Positions 44,279 to 55,286 of a stretch of DNA of 64,000 nucleotides are shown piece after piece. The stretch is taken from assembly GCF_040712315.1 (NCBI RefSeq), contig NC_134013.1, positions 9,397,001 through 9,461,000 on the forward strand. Direction: 5' to 3'. A program made the translations under genes and the position numbers. The stretch is from Castanea sativa (Eukaryota; Streptophyta; Magnoliopsida; Fagales; Fagaceae). Under the pieces are notes generated by a model, which was not told the origin of the DNA, ran no database searches, and worked only from the letters and a program-made list of their open reading frames with translations. Each line of letters begins with the position of its first letter. Within the stretch, counting starts at the first letter, position 1.

Positions 44279-45152
44279 CTACTGGTAGTATTTTTTCAAG
44301 TGCTCCGCGTTCCATGGATCGCTCAGCTTTCTTCCGTCTAGTGTCTCTAAGTAGTACGTTCCCTTCCTATGCCATGAAATGATCATGTATGGTCCTTCCC
44401 AGTTAGGACCCAGTTTTCCTTGAGAGGCATCCTTTGTAGCGCCGAGTACTTTTCTTAAGACCAGATCTCCCACCTGGAAATCCTTGTGCCTAACCTTGGA
44501 GTTGTAATGTTTTGCCATCATGTCTTGGTATCTCGCTAATCTCTGTGCAGCTGCGGCCCTGACTTCGTCCACAAAGTCGAGCTGTAAACGCAAAGCTTCG
44601 TCATTCTTGCTCTCATCGTAGTTCTCCACATGGTAGCTTATTAATCCTACCTTTGCTAGTATGAGAGCCTCACTACCATACGCCAATCGAAACGGTGTTT
44701 CCCCTGTCGGTGTTCTCGTCGTTGTCTTGTACGCCCATAAAACAATTGGTAATTCATCCGGCCATATGCCCTTTGCCCCCTCGAGCCAGGTGTTGATAAT
44801 CTTAAGCAAGGACTGGTTCATGACTTCAACCTGTCTGTTGGCCTACGGGTGGGCGGGGCGATGAATAGTGATTCTTAATCCCAAGCTGGAAACAAAAGTC
44901 TCTGAATGTGTCGTTGTCGAATTGTTTCCCGTTGTCCGAAACCAGTACCCTCGGAATTCTATATCTGCAAATAATACTTCTCCATACAAAACTACGGATA
45001 TTCTTCTCCGTGATAGTGGCCAGAGCCTCTACTTCCACCCATTTGGTGAAGTAGTCAATACCAACCACTAAGAACTTTAGCTGCCTCACCGCTGTCGGGA
45101 ACGGACCCATGATGTCTAACCCCCATTGTGCAAACGGCCATAGGGCCGTCAT
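44279..45152 (-). pseudogene. Gypsy integrase, C-terminal half of pol
   Basis: Two open frames. 45152-44826 begins inside the integrase core: WGLDIMGPFP with the first Asp, then VLVSDNGKQFDN with the second. A stop lies just before the second frame. 44821-44279 continues with WAYKTTTRTPTGETPFRLAY and the C-terminal GPNWEGPYMI and WNAEHLKKYYQ end of gypsy pol. The zinc-binding N-terminus, RT, RNase H and protease are missing; sequence jumps from integrase to the truncated LTR at about 45207. Confidence 0.82.
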
Positions 45153-45206
45153 AGGGGTAAGTTCTTCCGTTGGTTACCTTTCTTTATTGCAAACGGCCAT
45201 GACGCA

Positions 45207-45442
45207 AGAACTCTCTTTATTCACGTTTGTGTGGAGATCAAGCAAAGCCATATTAGACTTATCGCGAGATGCAAGTTGATTTCGGTTAGGGATCCTTAAA
45301 GCCTAATCAATACCAACGGAGGCCAAATGTTACAACCGTCCACTACGTGTCCTTTTAACATTGACCCGTCGACCATCCACATGTCAATACCGTACCGTCA
45401 TGCTTCACGAAGAGAGATCCGTCTCCTATTTTATCCTCTTCA
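45207..45442 (-). repeat. 5' LTR of the Tat-type element, truncated
   Basis: 236 bp matching 40388-40619 and ending CCTCTTCA at the junction with LINE ORF1. Its inner part is deleted. Confidence 0.75.
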
Positions 45443-46010
45443 AAAACCTTTGGCTAAGTTAGATTGTGTAAATCTGGGAAAGGATTTCTTTCTGATTAGA
45501 TTTAGTAGTAGTGATGATTATGATAAGGTGCTTGGGAGGGGGGGGACCTTGGTTTGTAGGGGAGCACTTCCTTGCCATTAAACAGTGGGAACCTTATTTT
45601 AAGGCATCTGAGGCCAAACTATCTTCAGTTGCAATGTGGGTGAGACTCCTTGAATTGCCAATAGAGTTTTATGATGTTGTAGTTCTTAGAGAGATTGGAA
45701 ACGCTATTGGACCTGTCATTTGCACTGATTCGTATACAGCATCTGAATCTAGAGGAAGATGTGCTAGATTGTGTGTGCAAGTTGATTTGGAGAAGCCACT
45801 TATCACCTCTGTTCATGTGGGCAGATTGATTCAAAAAGTCACATACGAAGGCATTTCAATGCTTTGTTTTTATTGTTGCTGTTTGGGACATAAGCAGGAT
45901 TCTTGCCCATACCATATCAAGCTTGCAGTCAGAGAAGGAGCAGAAGCAAGTGAGCCTGTCTCTAATGAACAAAAAGAAACTATCCAGTCGAATTCCAACT
46001 ATAGGCCCTA
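45443..46010 (+). pseudogene. LINE ORF1, second part (DUF4283 end and zinc knuckle)
   Basis: Continues ORF1 with KLDCVNLGKDFFLIRFSSSD, then GEHFLAIKQWEPYFKASEA, MWVRLLELPIEFYD and IGNAIGPVICTDSYTA. It ends in a CCHC knuckle (CFYCCCLGHKQDSC, C-X2-C-X4-H-X4-C). A G8 run at about 45536-45543 shifts the frame between DYDKVLGR and PWFVGEH. These domains bind RNA in plant LINEs. Confidence 0.8.
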
Positions 46011-46019
46011 AATGGTAGT

Positions 46020-46885
46020 TATTAGGAAAAAGAGCTCTAACAGGTCCAGCCATGCTTGTGGGCCCAACAACTCAAACCAAGGAATTTCTTTAGACTTTGA
46101 GGGCAAAGCGGACTTTTTGGAGCCAAATGTTAAGGGTGTTGAAGGAAAAAAAAAATCTCAGAATAGCTGACTCTAGGGATTTGGCTGACCCAACTATTGG
46201 TAATACGGGTGCTATAGCAGTGCAAAACTCGCAAAGGACAGCGAACGTGTAAGACAAGAACGAGATGGAGGTCTATCAGGAAGCCTTGAGTAGTGAGAAT
46301 GTCGCGTGCAATGAGAAAATCCAGACTTCTACAGAGACGGGATGGGAACAGAATTATGGTAATACCGGACGAGGTGATCTCACAAATCAAGGCCGCTCCA
46401 ACGGAAACGTCGAGATGGTTCGAGGAGGAATTGGGGCTAGCGTGGAAGCACATACTCCCCTTAACCCCAACAAGCATCAGATCAGGGAACCTTACACTGG
46501 ACCATCCTGCATGGAACCTCACACCCAACCCGTGGTGGAAGTTCCTCACGGATGTTCCAGCGGTCTCGTCAGAGGCATCGGAGGAACTAAGCAGGCAGCG
46601 GCGGCCATCCAAGAAAGGAAGTTGGTAGACTTTAAAGGAGCAGTCACGACTCACATGAGAAATCACCCAACTCTAAAGCTCATCCAAATTCTTGCTCTAG
46701 TGCAAAGATGCGACGCACTTCTCTGGTGCAGGGAGGACATAGTGGGCATTCTGAAATATATGATGATATGGAAATCGAATTAGATGGGATCCAAGGATAT
46801 ACTAAGGAGGATGGGATGGAGTTTGGTGGAAGCAGCTGTAATGAATACTAATCCTATGGAGATTGAGGTTCCTTTAGTTTAGTTT
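46020..46885 (+). pseudogene. LINE ORF1 C-terminal tail and ORF1-ORF2 junction
   Basis: Low-complexity linker typical of the ORF1 tail, with stops in every frame. The 172-codon ORF at 46265-46783 has no recognisable domain. Confidence 0.45.
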
Positions 46886-46891
46886 GTTAAA

Positions 46892-48163
46892 ATGAATATC
46901 CTGCTGTGGAATTGTAAAGGAGCTTTGAATGCAGATTTCAAAAGAAGAATTTTTGAAATGGCTGTTAATCACCAACCTTCTATTATGGTGGTAACGGAGA
47001 CGAGGGTGGGTGGCGATAAGGCTGCAAAAATCATAAAAGACCTGTCATTTTATGGGAGTATTGTAACAGATACAGTTAGTTATGCCGAAGGACTCTAGAT
47101 TCTCTGGAAAATGGAAGACGTGGAAGTAATTCTGCTATCAGCTACGGAGCAAGAAATCCACTCAATTGTTAAGGTGCTTCCCTCTAATTTATCTTGGCTT
47201 ATCTCATCTATTTATGCTAGTCCTAGATTAGCTGAAAGAAAAATTCTATGGAATAATTTGAAAATTGTTAGTCAACTCCATAATCTCCCTTGGCTCATGT
47301 TGGGTGATTTCAACGAAGTGCTAAGTGGGGATGATAAGTTTGGCTGGAATTGTGTCAATTTAAATAGAGCATTAGAGTTCAAAGAGTGTCTGGACGAGTT
47401 TAATATGCTAGATTTGGGTTTTGCTGGCCCAAAATACACTTGGATGAATTGTAGGCCCATCACTGACCTTATATTAGAAAGGATTGATAGATGTTTCGCT
47501 AACCCAACTTGGCGAACCCTATATTTTGATGCTATAGTGACTCACTTGCCTAGAACCTGGTCAGATCATTGTCTGGTCCTTTTGGAGTTATGTAGGCCAA
47601 ATGTTAGCCACCTCATTAAACCATTTCATTTTCATACAATGTGGCTACTGCATTCGGAGTTTCCTATAGTTGTGCAGGAAGCATGGCCAAAAAACAGAGG
47701 ATTACATACGGCCATTTTAGACTTTGCTAACAGAGCAAAAAAATTGAAATGCTTGAGTGTTTGAAAATCTTTTTGCTAGAAAGAGAAGAGTCCTCGCTAG
47801 ACTGAATGGTGCCCAAAAAGTTCTGGCTAAAAACCCCAATGATTCCTTGCTGGACTTGGAAAAGAAATTAATCGAGGAATATTTACTTATCTTGCTTTAG
47901 GAAGAGGAATATTGGGCTCTTAAGTCAAGATTAAATGCAGCCAATTTTAGGGAATGCAACACTTCGTTTTTTCATGTTACTACTGTGGTGAGACGCCACA
48001 GAAATAAAATAAGATGCATTAAAGATTCTGTTGGGAACTGGATCCACATGTATAGAAAAGCCAACAAATGCATTGATTGGCTAGAAAAATGGGACAGCTC
48101 TATGAGGGAAGACTATGTAGTTTTTGATTTTCCTTTTACTGCTGAACTAGAGACATTAGTAGC
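46892..48163 (+). pseudogene. LINE ORF2: endonuclease domain, truncated
   Basis: Starts MNILLWNCKGALNADFKRRI, the usual start of a plant L1 AP endonuclease, then VVTETRVGGDKAAKII. A TAG follows at 47096-47098. The next frame (47111-47764) gives LPWLMLGDFNEVLSGDD, FAGPKYTWMN, LERIDRCFANPTW and TWSDHCLVLLEL (the SDH catalytic motif). Another stop, then a spacer (NTSFFHVTTVVRRHRNKIR) preceding the RT. The MITE cuts in at 48167 and the RT itself is missing. Confidence 0.82.
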
Positions 48164-48166
48164 TAA

Positions 48167-48566
48167 GTGCATTCACAACAGTGGAGTTAAAAATTTAGCA
48201 ATTTAGCTCTACTAAAAGTTACTTTATCTATTTTATCTACACACATGCTGCAGCAGTGGATCTATTTTAGCTTTCAACACAATAAAATAATATAAACATC
48301 ACAATAAAATAATATATCTACCACAATAAAATAATACATCTCACTACAACAAAAACACCACAATAAAAAATAATATTTTATGAACACAAAATTTTTTTTT
48401 TTTTTTTTTTAGCTCTCATGAACAGTGCACATCTATCTATAGATGTGCACTGTAGCAATGAGCTAAAAAAATATAGATTTAGCTCCACTGTTGCATGCTT
48501 CTTTTTGGTGTTTTGGTGGAGCTAAAATAGCTATATAGCTATTTAGCTCCACTGCTACAAGTGCTC
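48167..48566 (+). mobile_element. Tourist-like MITE, 400 bp, inserted in LINE ORF2
   Basis: TAA on both sides (48164-48166, 48567-48569). Inverted copy of 30323-30722 with the same length; the ends read GTGCATTCACAACAGTGGAG and CTCCACTGCTACAAGTGCTC. Confidence 0.82.
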
Positions 48567-48973
48567 TAAGGACACAATGGCTTGTATTATTGTAGACTTG
48601 TTGCTGCTAGTATGGCATCTATACCTGTTTAGTTTTCCTTTCGTTTATTAATAATATTGCCCTTTTAACCAAAAAAAGAAAAAAAGAAAAAGAAAATTAA
48701 GATATCATTACATTAATTTCTATATTGACTTATATGGTGACGTAAATAGTTAAAACAAATTATTCATCAAAAAATTTATTCTTTAAATATTTTCATTAAA
48801 AAATTAAAATTTTATATTAAAAGAAAAAAGGAACTCATTACAAATGGATGACTAAATATATATAAAAAATTTAAGGAAAAATTACAAAGTTATGTACATA
48901 CAAAACAAAACAGTTCTAGGATGTTGTCACGTGGACGGAAATGAGCCACACGATTTCATCACCTCTCAGGTCT

Positions 48974-49973
48974 AGATTTTTTTTTTCAAAATAACCAAAT
49001 CCTTCAAACAATTTCATTAGTTAGCAAGGTTTTGAAACTAATTTAGCAATCTAACAAATCGAGTGTAGAGAACTCGATTTTGTTGTGCTAAATCGAGTGT
49101 GAAGAGGTCGAGTTCCATGGAACTCGAGTCTCTGCAACTCTACGAAATCAGACCAAAGAACCAGAAAACATAGAGATGGAGGATTTGCCTGGGTTTGGGT
49201 TTGTTGTTGTAGGTGGATTCGCCTGGGTGTTTGTTATTTTTGTGAAGATCAAAGGGTTGGGTTTGGGTTTGCTGCTGTAGGAAGATATGGGAAGTTTCTG
49301 CTATGGAGATACAGGAAGTTTTAGCAACTCGACTCCACGTTGGTCGATTTCAAAGAGCAAAATCGAGTCTCCCCGACTCGATTTCCCTGCCAGGCTACAA
49401 AATCAGACCAAAGAACAAGAAAACATACAGATGGAGGATTCGCTTGGGTTTGGGTTTGCTACTATAGGTTGATTCGCTTGGGTGTTTGTTGTTTTTATGA
49501 AGATCAGAGGGCTGGGCTTGGGTTTGCTGCTGTATGGAGATATGGGAAGTTTCTGCTATGGAGATACGGGAAGTTTTAGCAACTCGACTCCACGTTGGTC
49601 GATTTCAAAGAGCAAAATCGAGTCTCCGCAACTCGATTTCCCTGCCAAGCTAGGAAATCAAACCAAAGAACAAGAAAACATAGAGATGGAGGATTCGCTT
49701 GGGTTTGGGTTTGCTGCTGTAGGTGGATTCGCCTGGGTGTTTGTTGTTTTTGTGAAGATCAAAGAGCTGGGTTTGGGTTTGCTGCTGTAGGGAGATATGA
49801 GAAGTTTCTGCTATGGAGATACGGGAAGTTTCTGCAACTCGACTCCACGTTGGTCGATTTCAAAGAGCAAAATCGAGTCTAACCAACTCAATTTGTTAGA
49901 TTGCTAAATAGTTTCAAAACCTTGCTAACTAATGAAATTGTTTGAGGGATTTGATTATTTTGAAAAAAAATCC
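48974..49973. mobile_element. 1000-bp Mutator-like element with three 255-bp repeats
   Basis: Perfect 9-bp flank CTCAGGTCT (48965-48973, 49974-49982). About 90-bp inverted ends include CAAACAATTTCATTAGTTAG and AAGGTTTTGAAACTA. The core is a tandem array whose marker AATCA(G/A)ACCAAAGAAC recurs at 49146, 49401 and 49656. ORFs at 49287-49882 are the same repeat translated several times. No transposase. Confidence 0.85.
49146..49885 (+). repeat. Three tandem 255-bp units (third slightly short)
   Basis: Each unit carries GGATTCGCTTGGGTTTGGG, GTTTCTGCTATGGAGATAC, GCAACTCGACTCCACGTTGG and AAGAGCAAAATCGAGTCT. CTCGA/TCGAG motifs recur within each unit. Confidence 0.9.
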
Positions 49974-49982
49974 CTCAGGTCT

Positions 49983-51449
49983 TATTCGATGCTACCAAGG
50001 GATAATAATTCTACTGTGATGATGATTTAATGGTTTATATATATATATAATGAATGAAGATGCAATTCTTAAAATAATAATACTAACCACACAAAAAAAA
50101 AAAAATACTATGCTATGTCAAAAAAACAAAATTTTGACATTTAAACTTATTTCAATAAATATAAAAATTACAGTTATATCTAACTCAAGACTTTGATATA
50201 AATAAGTGCAGGACTTTGATAATCAGTACATATTAGTATATTCGGGATATTAGGTCTCTCTTTTTTCTCCTATGTGTAACCATAATATACAACACTCCTC
50301 TCTTGTGGAGAGACTCTATAAGTGTGGAACTCATCCTTATATGAGAGGTGTTACATAACACAATTACACATACTACCACCTCCTCAAATAGACATCCAAA
50401 TTTACAAAAAATTTCGATTATTTCATTTTAATCTTATGACATATTATGTAATTTCATCTTGACTTCTTGACATTAATGAGTTTTCAAATTTTCTTTAAAT
50501 AAATAAATAAGTGCGAGACTAAATCTTGTAAGAGAGGAGTTTTATACAACACAATCAATCAATCATACATAGGATAAAATTTATGTCCAAACTGTTTTGA
50601 AATTATCTTCTTCATCTCATCTCATCACGTGACAATTTATAAAACTATCTATACATATGTATTATTTAAAGAAGTTATGTAACTAAAACTAGACACAAAT
50701 AGTCTTTTCAATGGATTGAGACCTAGGTATTGCATCATGTGCAATTACTCTCTTTTGCAATTTTTTTATTATTTAATTTTTCACTTTTTTACAATTTTTT
50801 TAATGGTTGAGATTAATTTTTTTTAATCTTAATTTTTTTTTTAGCTAAACTTTCTCGTTATATTACATATGATCTCAAATCGAGGAAACAGTTTCAAACC
50901 GATTTAGAGCTAAACTTTCTTCAAAAGATTTGTTGAGATTTACAAAAGTCACCAATTATTTCAAGGTTTTGGTAACGTTGTTTGTATTTTCTGAAAATAC
51001 ATATGCAAGCGTGTTTTCTAGGAGATGTGGGAGTTATAGGATATACCTCGAAGGTGATAGTCCCCAACAAATAGTTATGATTGTGTGTAAGTTAAAGTGA
51101 TTTTCTCATATCTCAAATCGTCATAACTTTGAGATACTTGTGCAATCTTGCGATGTTTTTCACACATAACACGCAATATTCTTTGCTACTCTTGATATAC
51201 GTGCAGGTATAATGTGATTTGGTCATCACAAGATTTACATGCGTTAATATATGCTCACTAAACTGTCTTGACTTGTTTTTGAAATATAAAATCGATTAGA
51301 CTTGTTTAGTGTGTGTGTGTTTTGGATCAAAATGTATGACATTTTTTTCTTATTAAGAGATGTTTTTGAGAGATCAAAAGGTTGTTTGGATCTCTGGCTG
51401 AGTTGTATTCTTGATTGCATTCATGTCTATGTTTTGAAAACTGTCGTTT
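49983..51449. other. AT-rich spacer, no gene seen
   Basis: Low-complexity AT sequence, with a (TA)n near 50037. No supported coding region. Confidence 0.55.
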
Positions 51450-51708
51450 AAAATATACTACCAAACAGCCCCTTAGTCATTGTAGTACTCCTATTGCCAT
51501 TGTCTTTTAACTCAAAGTCATAAATAAAAAAACCAAAAAAAAACAAGGGAGGTTTGGCCTCTGTCACACATGACACAACTTTGAAAGCCTTTTCAGTAAT
51601 ATAAAATAAAATAAGTAGTTTAAGTAAATTTAATAATTTATTCCCCAAGTTTCAAGCAAAAAATAATAATAATAATAATAAAAATAAATTATTTCCCAAG
51701 TACTTAGG

Positions 51709-51900
51709 GTCTGTTTGATATACATTTATTTTGTTAAAATTGAAATTTTTTTTGCTAAAAGTACTATAGATAAAGGTAAAAGTTATTTGAAATAGTACAA
51801 TGAGACCCATAAATAGTATCAAAAAATTACAATAAAGCTATAAATAATAACAAAAATAAGCTGAATAAGAATATAAGCTAACAATCAAAACAAACACATA
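51709..51900. mobile_element. Degenerate MITE in the promoter of the OTC duplicate
   Basis: GGTCTGTTTGATATACATTT to AATCAAAACAAACACA. No counterpart at this place upstream of the intact OTC gene. Confidence 0.45.
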
Positions 51901-51905
51901 AAAAT

Positions 51906-51911
51906 TATAAA
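51906..51911 (+). promoter_or_regulatory. TATA box of the OTC exon-1 duplicate
   Basis: TATAAA followed by CCCTCTTTGC, 113 bp before the ATG at 52019. It corresponds to the OTC TATA at 57152. Confidence 0.5.
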
Positions 51912-52018
51912 CCCTCTTTGCTTTTTAAAGCCTATTTAATCGCAAGTAACAACACTACTCAAGCTCAGTTTCTCGTTCTTGCTATTGCTCTTGCTAAGTT
52001 TCTCAAAGATAAACAACA

Positions 52019-52279
52019 ATGTCGGCGATATTTTCTCACTGTACCCCAATTGCCTTAGACAAAGCCGTGTCTCCGTCCTCCTCATTTTCCGGTCACAATC
52101 TCCGGCGACACTCTCAATTCCCAACTGGAAAGTTCTTCTCGAGCATTTCGGTGTCTTTTCCGGCGAGCTCTCCTGCTTTCCGATCAAGAATCGCATGCCA
52201 GACCGCCTCCTACACCTCCTCCTCCGCTACTTCGCCACCTTCTTCCTCTGTCAATGGCCCAAGTCAATTCATGTCTCTT
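52019..52279 (+). pseudogene. OTC: OTC pseudogene: exon 1 only (transit peptide)
   Basis: Encodes MSAIFSHCTPIALDKAV, then GHNLRRHSQFPTGKFFS, SISVSFPASSPAFRSRIACQ and SSSATSPPSSSVNG, clearly the paralogue of the OTC chloroplast transit peptide at 57269-57506. The donor position (CCCAA|GTCAAT) is kept. With no catalytic exons downstream, the frame simply ends at the TAA at 52277-52279. It could still be transcribed from its TATA. Confidence 0.88.
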
Positions 52280-52361
52280 AATCATCTGTTGATTACGAAG
52301 CTTTTTGATTATATATATGTTGAAGTTGAAATTAAGTCTCTCTGTCATGGGATAGGGTTTA

Positions 52362-53266
52362 GAGCACTCTCATCAACTATCTTAAATGTGTCAAATGTCA
52401 TAATATAACACATTTGGCACACCAAACATCAAAAACAAAGCTTTATGAGGTGTGTCAAATGTCTCAAAAATTTGAGACATGCTACAGTACCATTCCATCT
52501 TTGGAACGGTACGGACCGGTGTGTTATATCTTTTTATTATTATTTTATTGGCATTTCTCTTCTCTCGCTCACTCAGACTCTCTCTCTCTCTCTCTCTCAT
52601 CTGAACTTCTTCTCTCTGCCCACCATTTCTTCTCTCTCACCGATCTCAGCAAAGCCGCCGATCTCGCCGCCAATCTCACTGCCATATTCGCCTGGATCGT
52701 CCTCCACAGCTCCCTCTTCTCTCTCATCTTCAAGCCATTGTTGAAACCGATCTCGCCTAATGCCAGCAAAGCCGCCAATCTCGCCTAAAGCCACCTCGAG
52801 CCGCTGAAGCTAATCTCGCCTGAAGCCGCCTCGCCTGGAGCTGCCGATCTCGCCTGGAGCCGCCGACGTCTTCTCTCTCCACATCGCCGATCTCTCTTTC
52901 TCTTGGTGCTTGTGAAAATGTTTATAATATTGGTTGGTAGATTTTGGTTGTAGTTGGTTGGTTGATTGTGGTTGGTGGTGATGGATTTGTATTTTGTAAC
53001 AATGGTGGGATGTGGTGGTGGGTTTGTATCAGTGGTGGGCTGTGGTGAGAGTGGAACCGTGGCAGTGAGTTGGTGGGAGTGACGGTGGAAATACATGTTT
53101 TTTTTAAAATGTTATTTTCATATTGGTATATATTATTTTAATGTTTAGAATCAAAGAATAGAAGATGTGATAAATGGGAAATTGTAAAATGGTGTGTTAA
53201 AATAATAAAGTAGATCTTTAATGTGTCAAAAAGACATTTTTTATAAGAGAGCTGATGAGAATGCTC
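52362..53266. mobile_element. Harbinger-like element in the OTC duplicate, 905 bp
   Basis: Ends GAGCACTCTCATCAACT and AGCTGATGAGAATGCTC are inverted repeats. TTA is on both sides (52359-52361, 53267-53269). The intact OTC intron reads GGGTTTATGGTGTTTGC at the same place without the insert, which shows the empty site. The interior has (CT)n and repeated GCCGCCGATCTCGCC motifs; ORFs there (52414-53096) are repeat-derived. No transposase. Confidence 0.82.
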
Positions 53267-53330
53267 TTATAATGTTTGCTAATATGCTATAAAGAATTTT
53301 TAAAAAAAAAGTTTTAGATAAAGTAATACA

Positions 53331-54508
53331 ACTATAAAAGTATCCAATAATATAAAACCAAATTCATTATATTATTGATTTAATGAATTCGATAACACAA
53401 TACAATACAGCTAAAAATATTTATTATCTAAGCAACCAAATACTAGAAATAGCATATTGACTATTTTTGTTTTGGTTAACAACTAAGATATTAAGGGGTG
53501 TTTGATATTGTTTGTTTAAATTACAGTTTTTAGTGTTTAAATAATATTATATGTATTTTTATACATTTTTCCACTCACGCGTATTTTCACAAAACAATAA
53601 CAATGTTACTAGAAATCTTTTACCAAACGGGCCCTAAATATTTAGAGCATTTGTATTAATTCTTGCAAAAATTCATATCTATTTTAGTATAAAAATCTTT
53701 TTTTTTATATTTTAAATAACCATTTTTCAAAAATGCACTTTTCAGATTATCTATTATATTGTCTATTTCATTAATATATCAAATTTTCTTAATTTTTTAA
53801 GTATTTATCTTTCTTTACATATCATTATCATTATCCATTTTCTTCATTTATTTTTTAAAAATAAAAAATACATATACACAGCTACAGTAATTGTTTAAAT
53901 TTATACCAAGTGTAATTAAAATGGAAAAATGCTCTAAGAAATGAAACTAAATAAATTGAGCAAGAGTCAACGTGGACCTAACAGGAGTACATTAGTGAAA
54001 TTTTTTTTATAAAGAATCAAAGAAATTACCCACAAAATGAAGGTGAAATTTATTTTAAGAATTAAAATCCTGAAGAGATAAGTACAGACGTAGTCTCATG
54101 ATCACTCTCTTGAAATTTAAAAAAAAAAAATCTAATGTACTATGCTACCTCCCCACCTCAATTTGTTAAATGAATGAATGAAAAAGTTTAGGTATGCGAT
54201 GTGACTCAGAATGTAAAGCAATCACTAAGAATAAAATAAGGAGAAAGTAAAACAAAATAGCTAGAATAATGAGAAAGTTAAAGAAAGATTCAAAGGTTTT
54301 AGAGAAGTACCAAACCTGAGGAACATACTCAAAGAAGAGAAGAAGGTCCAAAGTGTGGCAATTACAACAAAGATTTATAAAAAGATATCTTTTTGTTTTT
54401 TATGCTTTAAATAGAAAGTGGGGCAAAATTTTCAGCAATTCGGACAAGAAAAATTGAGGTTTGAGATTGAATATTATATATATATATATACACACACACA
54501 CATGTGTG
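53331..54508. other. AT-rich spacer, no gene seen
   Basis: A decayed MITE is likely at about 53495-53640 (GGGGTGTTTGATATTG to CAAACGGGCCCTAAA). Otherwise unassigned, ending in TA and CA/TG dinucleotide runs at 54475-54508. Confidence 0.5.
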
Positions 54509-55215
54509 TGTAAGTGCTCAAAAAATAAAGATCCAAGCCCACTAAGAATAATGGTACCTTATCTTTCAAATAAAGCCCAACAATAGAGTTTTTTTTAGAG
54601 AGTGAGAAAAAACTTCAAGTGCAATTCTAAGCTAAGTTTAAGTTCATAGCCGAAGAGCCCCGAATAACAGATAGATGTAACTCAAGTAGTAATTGAGAAT
54701 AATGTTCTCCTCGGGCTAGTCCGAGGTTTAGTTTCTTATATATATTTAGTACAAGCTTTACACAAGATAATACACTGTTCACTTCCCCGTTTTTCTATAT
54801 CCTAGAGAAAGTGTCCGTCCGTCCCTTTTTTCCGGGAGGTTCCCTTCCTTTTATATTCTTCCTCCTTGCATCATAGCCCTCACCTATATACGCCTCAAAA
54901 CATTCCTCAAGATACTTGCCCCATCAAAGCTCTGTTGAAGGTGGTAGAAGGGGCTACTAGCACTTGAAGTTACTATTTATGTGTCATTTCCACATTAATG
55001 CAGCTGATATGGTTGGTGTAGGACATTCAATGTGGAAGTGGGAGGTATATCTTTCAAGAAACTTCCCCCCACATCCCTTGCTCCCACTATGGTCCTTTCT
55101 TCTCTCCCTGAGCTTTCATAAGACATTCATTGCGTTGTTTCTGCTTCCATCCTCGAGCCAGGGGAATCCTTGGGGCATACTTATCCCTTCAGGGTAGTTT
55201 ATGCAAGCCACTCCC
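54509..55215 (-). repeat. Gypsy-family LTR, right end unclear
   Basis: Starts TGTAAGTGCTC right after a TG microsatellite and carries family blocks: CTCGGGCTAGTCCGAGG, CACATTAATGCAGC, GACATTCAATGTGG. The right boundary (about 55200) is estimated and no clear TSD was found. Confidence 0.55.
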
Positions 55216-55286
55216 ATAAAGAACATGAAAGGTTAGCTGCACATCTAAAGTAAAATTTCTTTGTTCTAATAGCTTTTGTAATTATT

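Larger units (their letters stand above)
40043..45442 (-). mobile_element. Deleted Tat-type Ty3/gypsy element inserted in LINE ORF1
   Basis: The element is exactly 5400 bp. The LINE reads TTTATG(GAAAC) on the left and (AAAAC)CTTTGGCTAAG on the right, so the 5-bp target repeat is GAAAC/AAAAC with one mismatch, and joining the flanks restores the LINE ORF. On the minus strand it carries integrase (45152-44279), a 3' tandem array, and an additional ORF in antisense. Gag, protease, RT and RNase H are deleted. The full LTR is 40043-40619 and the other is truncated (45207-45442). Antisense extra ORFs with a Transposase_28-type domain are known from the Tat lineage, which supports the assignment. 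Confidence 0.82.
39652..48695 (+). mobile_element. LINE (L1-type) with 12-bp TSD and nested insertions
   Basis: A perfect 12-bp direct repeat ATTAAGATATCA lies at 39640-39651 and 48696-48707, just after an A-rich tail (48671-48695). In between, on the + strand, come ORF1 (DUF4283 and CCHC knuckle) and the ORF2 endonuclease. A 5400-bp gypsy element (40043-45442) splits ORF1 and a 400-bp MITE (48167-48566) splits ORF2. Nearly all of the RT region is missing, since the short stretch 48570-48660 after the MITE already reads like the 3' end. Without the insertions the LINE body is about 3.2 kb. Confidence 0.85.
51450..53330 (+). repeat. Partial tandem duplicate of the OTC 5' region
   Basis: Matches about 56880-57640 of the OTC locus. 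Shared blocks are AAACAAGGGAGGTTT, AAGTAAATT, ATAAACCCTCTTTGC/TTTTGC with TTTTTAAAGCCT, all of exon 1, the start of intron 1 (GATTACGAAGCTTTTTGATTATA), and beyond the inserted element ATGTTTGCTAATATGCT / GTGTTTGCTAAGATGCT. The copy ends near 53330. Exons 2-5 were not duplicated or are lost. Confidence 0.85.

Noticed and set aside
49287..49882. Overlapping ORFs with GFAWVWVC-like proteins
   Set aside because: They are the same 255-bp unit read repeatedly in shifting frames; no domain is recognisable.
52414..53096. ORFs rich in Ser/Leu/Pro and Arg/Glu on both strands
   Set aside because: They arise from (CT)n and GCCGCCGATCTCGCC repeats within a Harbinger-like element.
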